In this document: positions 63,648 to 64,000 of the stretch, piece after piece
How the letters are laid out: each line of letters begins with the position of its first letter
Position numbering within the stretch: the stretch's first letter is position 1
Assembly: GCF_000346465.2 (NCBI RefSeq)
Contig: NC_034013.1
Coordinates: forward strand, 15,193,757 to 15,257,756
Reading direction: 5' to 3'
Length of the DNA stretch: 64,000 bases
Source of the DNA: Prunus persica
Taxonomy: Eukaryota; Streptophyta; Magnoliopsida; Rosales; Rosaceae
The notes under the pieces: generated by a model
Databases searched by the model: none
Told to the model about the DNA's origin: nothing
The model's input: only the letters and a program-made list of their open reading frames with translations
Position numbers and translations under genes: made by a program

Positions 63648-64000
63648 AATATACCGTGTTTTATAAGTTTGGTTTTGTTTGAAGACTGTGCTGCTAAACT
63701 GGGTTTTGTCTCTCTTCCCCCTGTTTTCTTTGTTGTTATATCAGTCTGTTTCCAGGTCTGTTGGCCATCAACGGATCATACAGTAATAGTTTCACTTGTT
63801 CATATTGTACTTTCAGTAAAGACTGTAATACTTTCACTTTGTTTTCAAGGGGTGCCTCTCATAAGTACATCGAGGCGTCTCTGGCCATGACACCGTGATC
63901 GGATTCTAGCTGAGACGTGCTCGCCATGAAACCTTGGCTGGAGGGAGGAGAAGGGGCTCAAAAGGAAGGGAAGAAAAGGGGTGGAAGATTTTTCTTTTGA
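63648..64000. other. 3' flank of germin-like copy 4
   Basis: The 3' untranslated region and flank carry GGATCATACAGTAATAGTTT and GTACTTTCAGTAAAGACTGT, which match the flank behind the pseudogene. From about 63850 the sequence becomes GC-richer and G/A-rich to the window end, with no identifiable gene. Confidence 0.5.

Overview
This window is nuclear DNA from a flowering plant. Genes are split by many short AT-rich introns with GT...AG borders, and the products belong to plant-only families (pTAC2, TPLATE, SHAQKYF-type MYB, germin-like proteins, a zein-binding-domain myosin receptor). The protein sequences and MITE-rich spacers suggest a woody eudicot, perhaps Rosaceae. That placement is an inference from general resemblance only.

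Layout. 0.3-1.7 kb: degraded fragments of a FEI-like LRR receptor kinase and an ABCA-type transporter, both on the minus strand. 2.6-5.6 kb (-): a plant coiled-coil protein of unknown function. 7.5-11.3 kb (+): pTAC2, a PPR-SMR protein of the plastid transcription machinery. 15.3-17.1 kb (+): a single-repeat MYB factor with an EAR-like tail. 18.9-21.3 kb (-): S6 kinase. 23.0-32.2 kb (-): MOS14/transportin-SR, about 27 exons. 33.9-37.3 kb (+): GRC3/NOL9-type polynucleotide 5'-kinase. 38.6-40.7 kb (+): myosin-binding (DUF593) membrane protein. 41.6-44.5 kb (-): PP2A catalytic subunit. 48-64 kb: an array of four intact intronless germin-like genes and one germin-like pseudogene, all on the plus strand, interrupted by 5-formyltetrahydrofolate cyclo-ligase (49.2-51.6 kb) and TPLATE (56.3-61.1 kb).

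The single-copy genes are unrelated housekeeping and signalling genes and form no pathway together. Two of them, S6K and the PP2A catalytic subunit, work in TOR-linked phosphorylation signalling, but their closeness is probably chance. The only true cluster is the germin-like array, which arose by tandem duplication and carries its upstream and downstream flanks along.

The spacers hold several inverted-repeat elements. The clearest is a 566-bp hAT-type element with an 8-bp target-site duplication, nested inside a longer inverted-repeat element (44.9-46.5 kb). I found no convincing new biological system. The most interesting points are the junction where germin-like pseudogene homology starts at the TPLATE stop codon, the chimeric gene fragments at the left edge, the nested transposons, and a predicted GC-AG intron in the GRC3-like gene.
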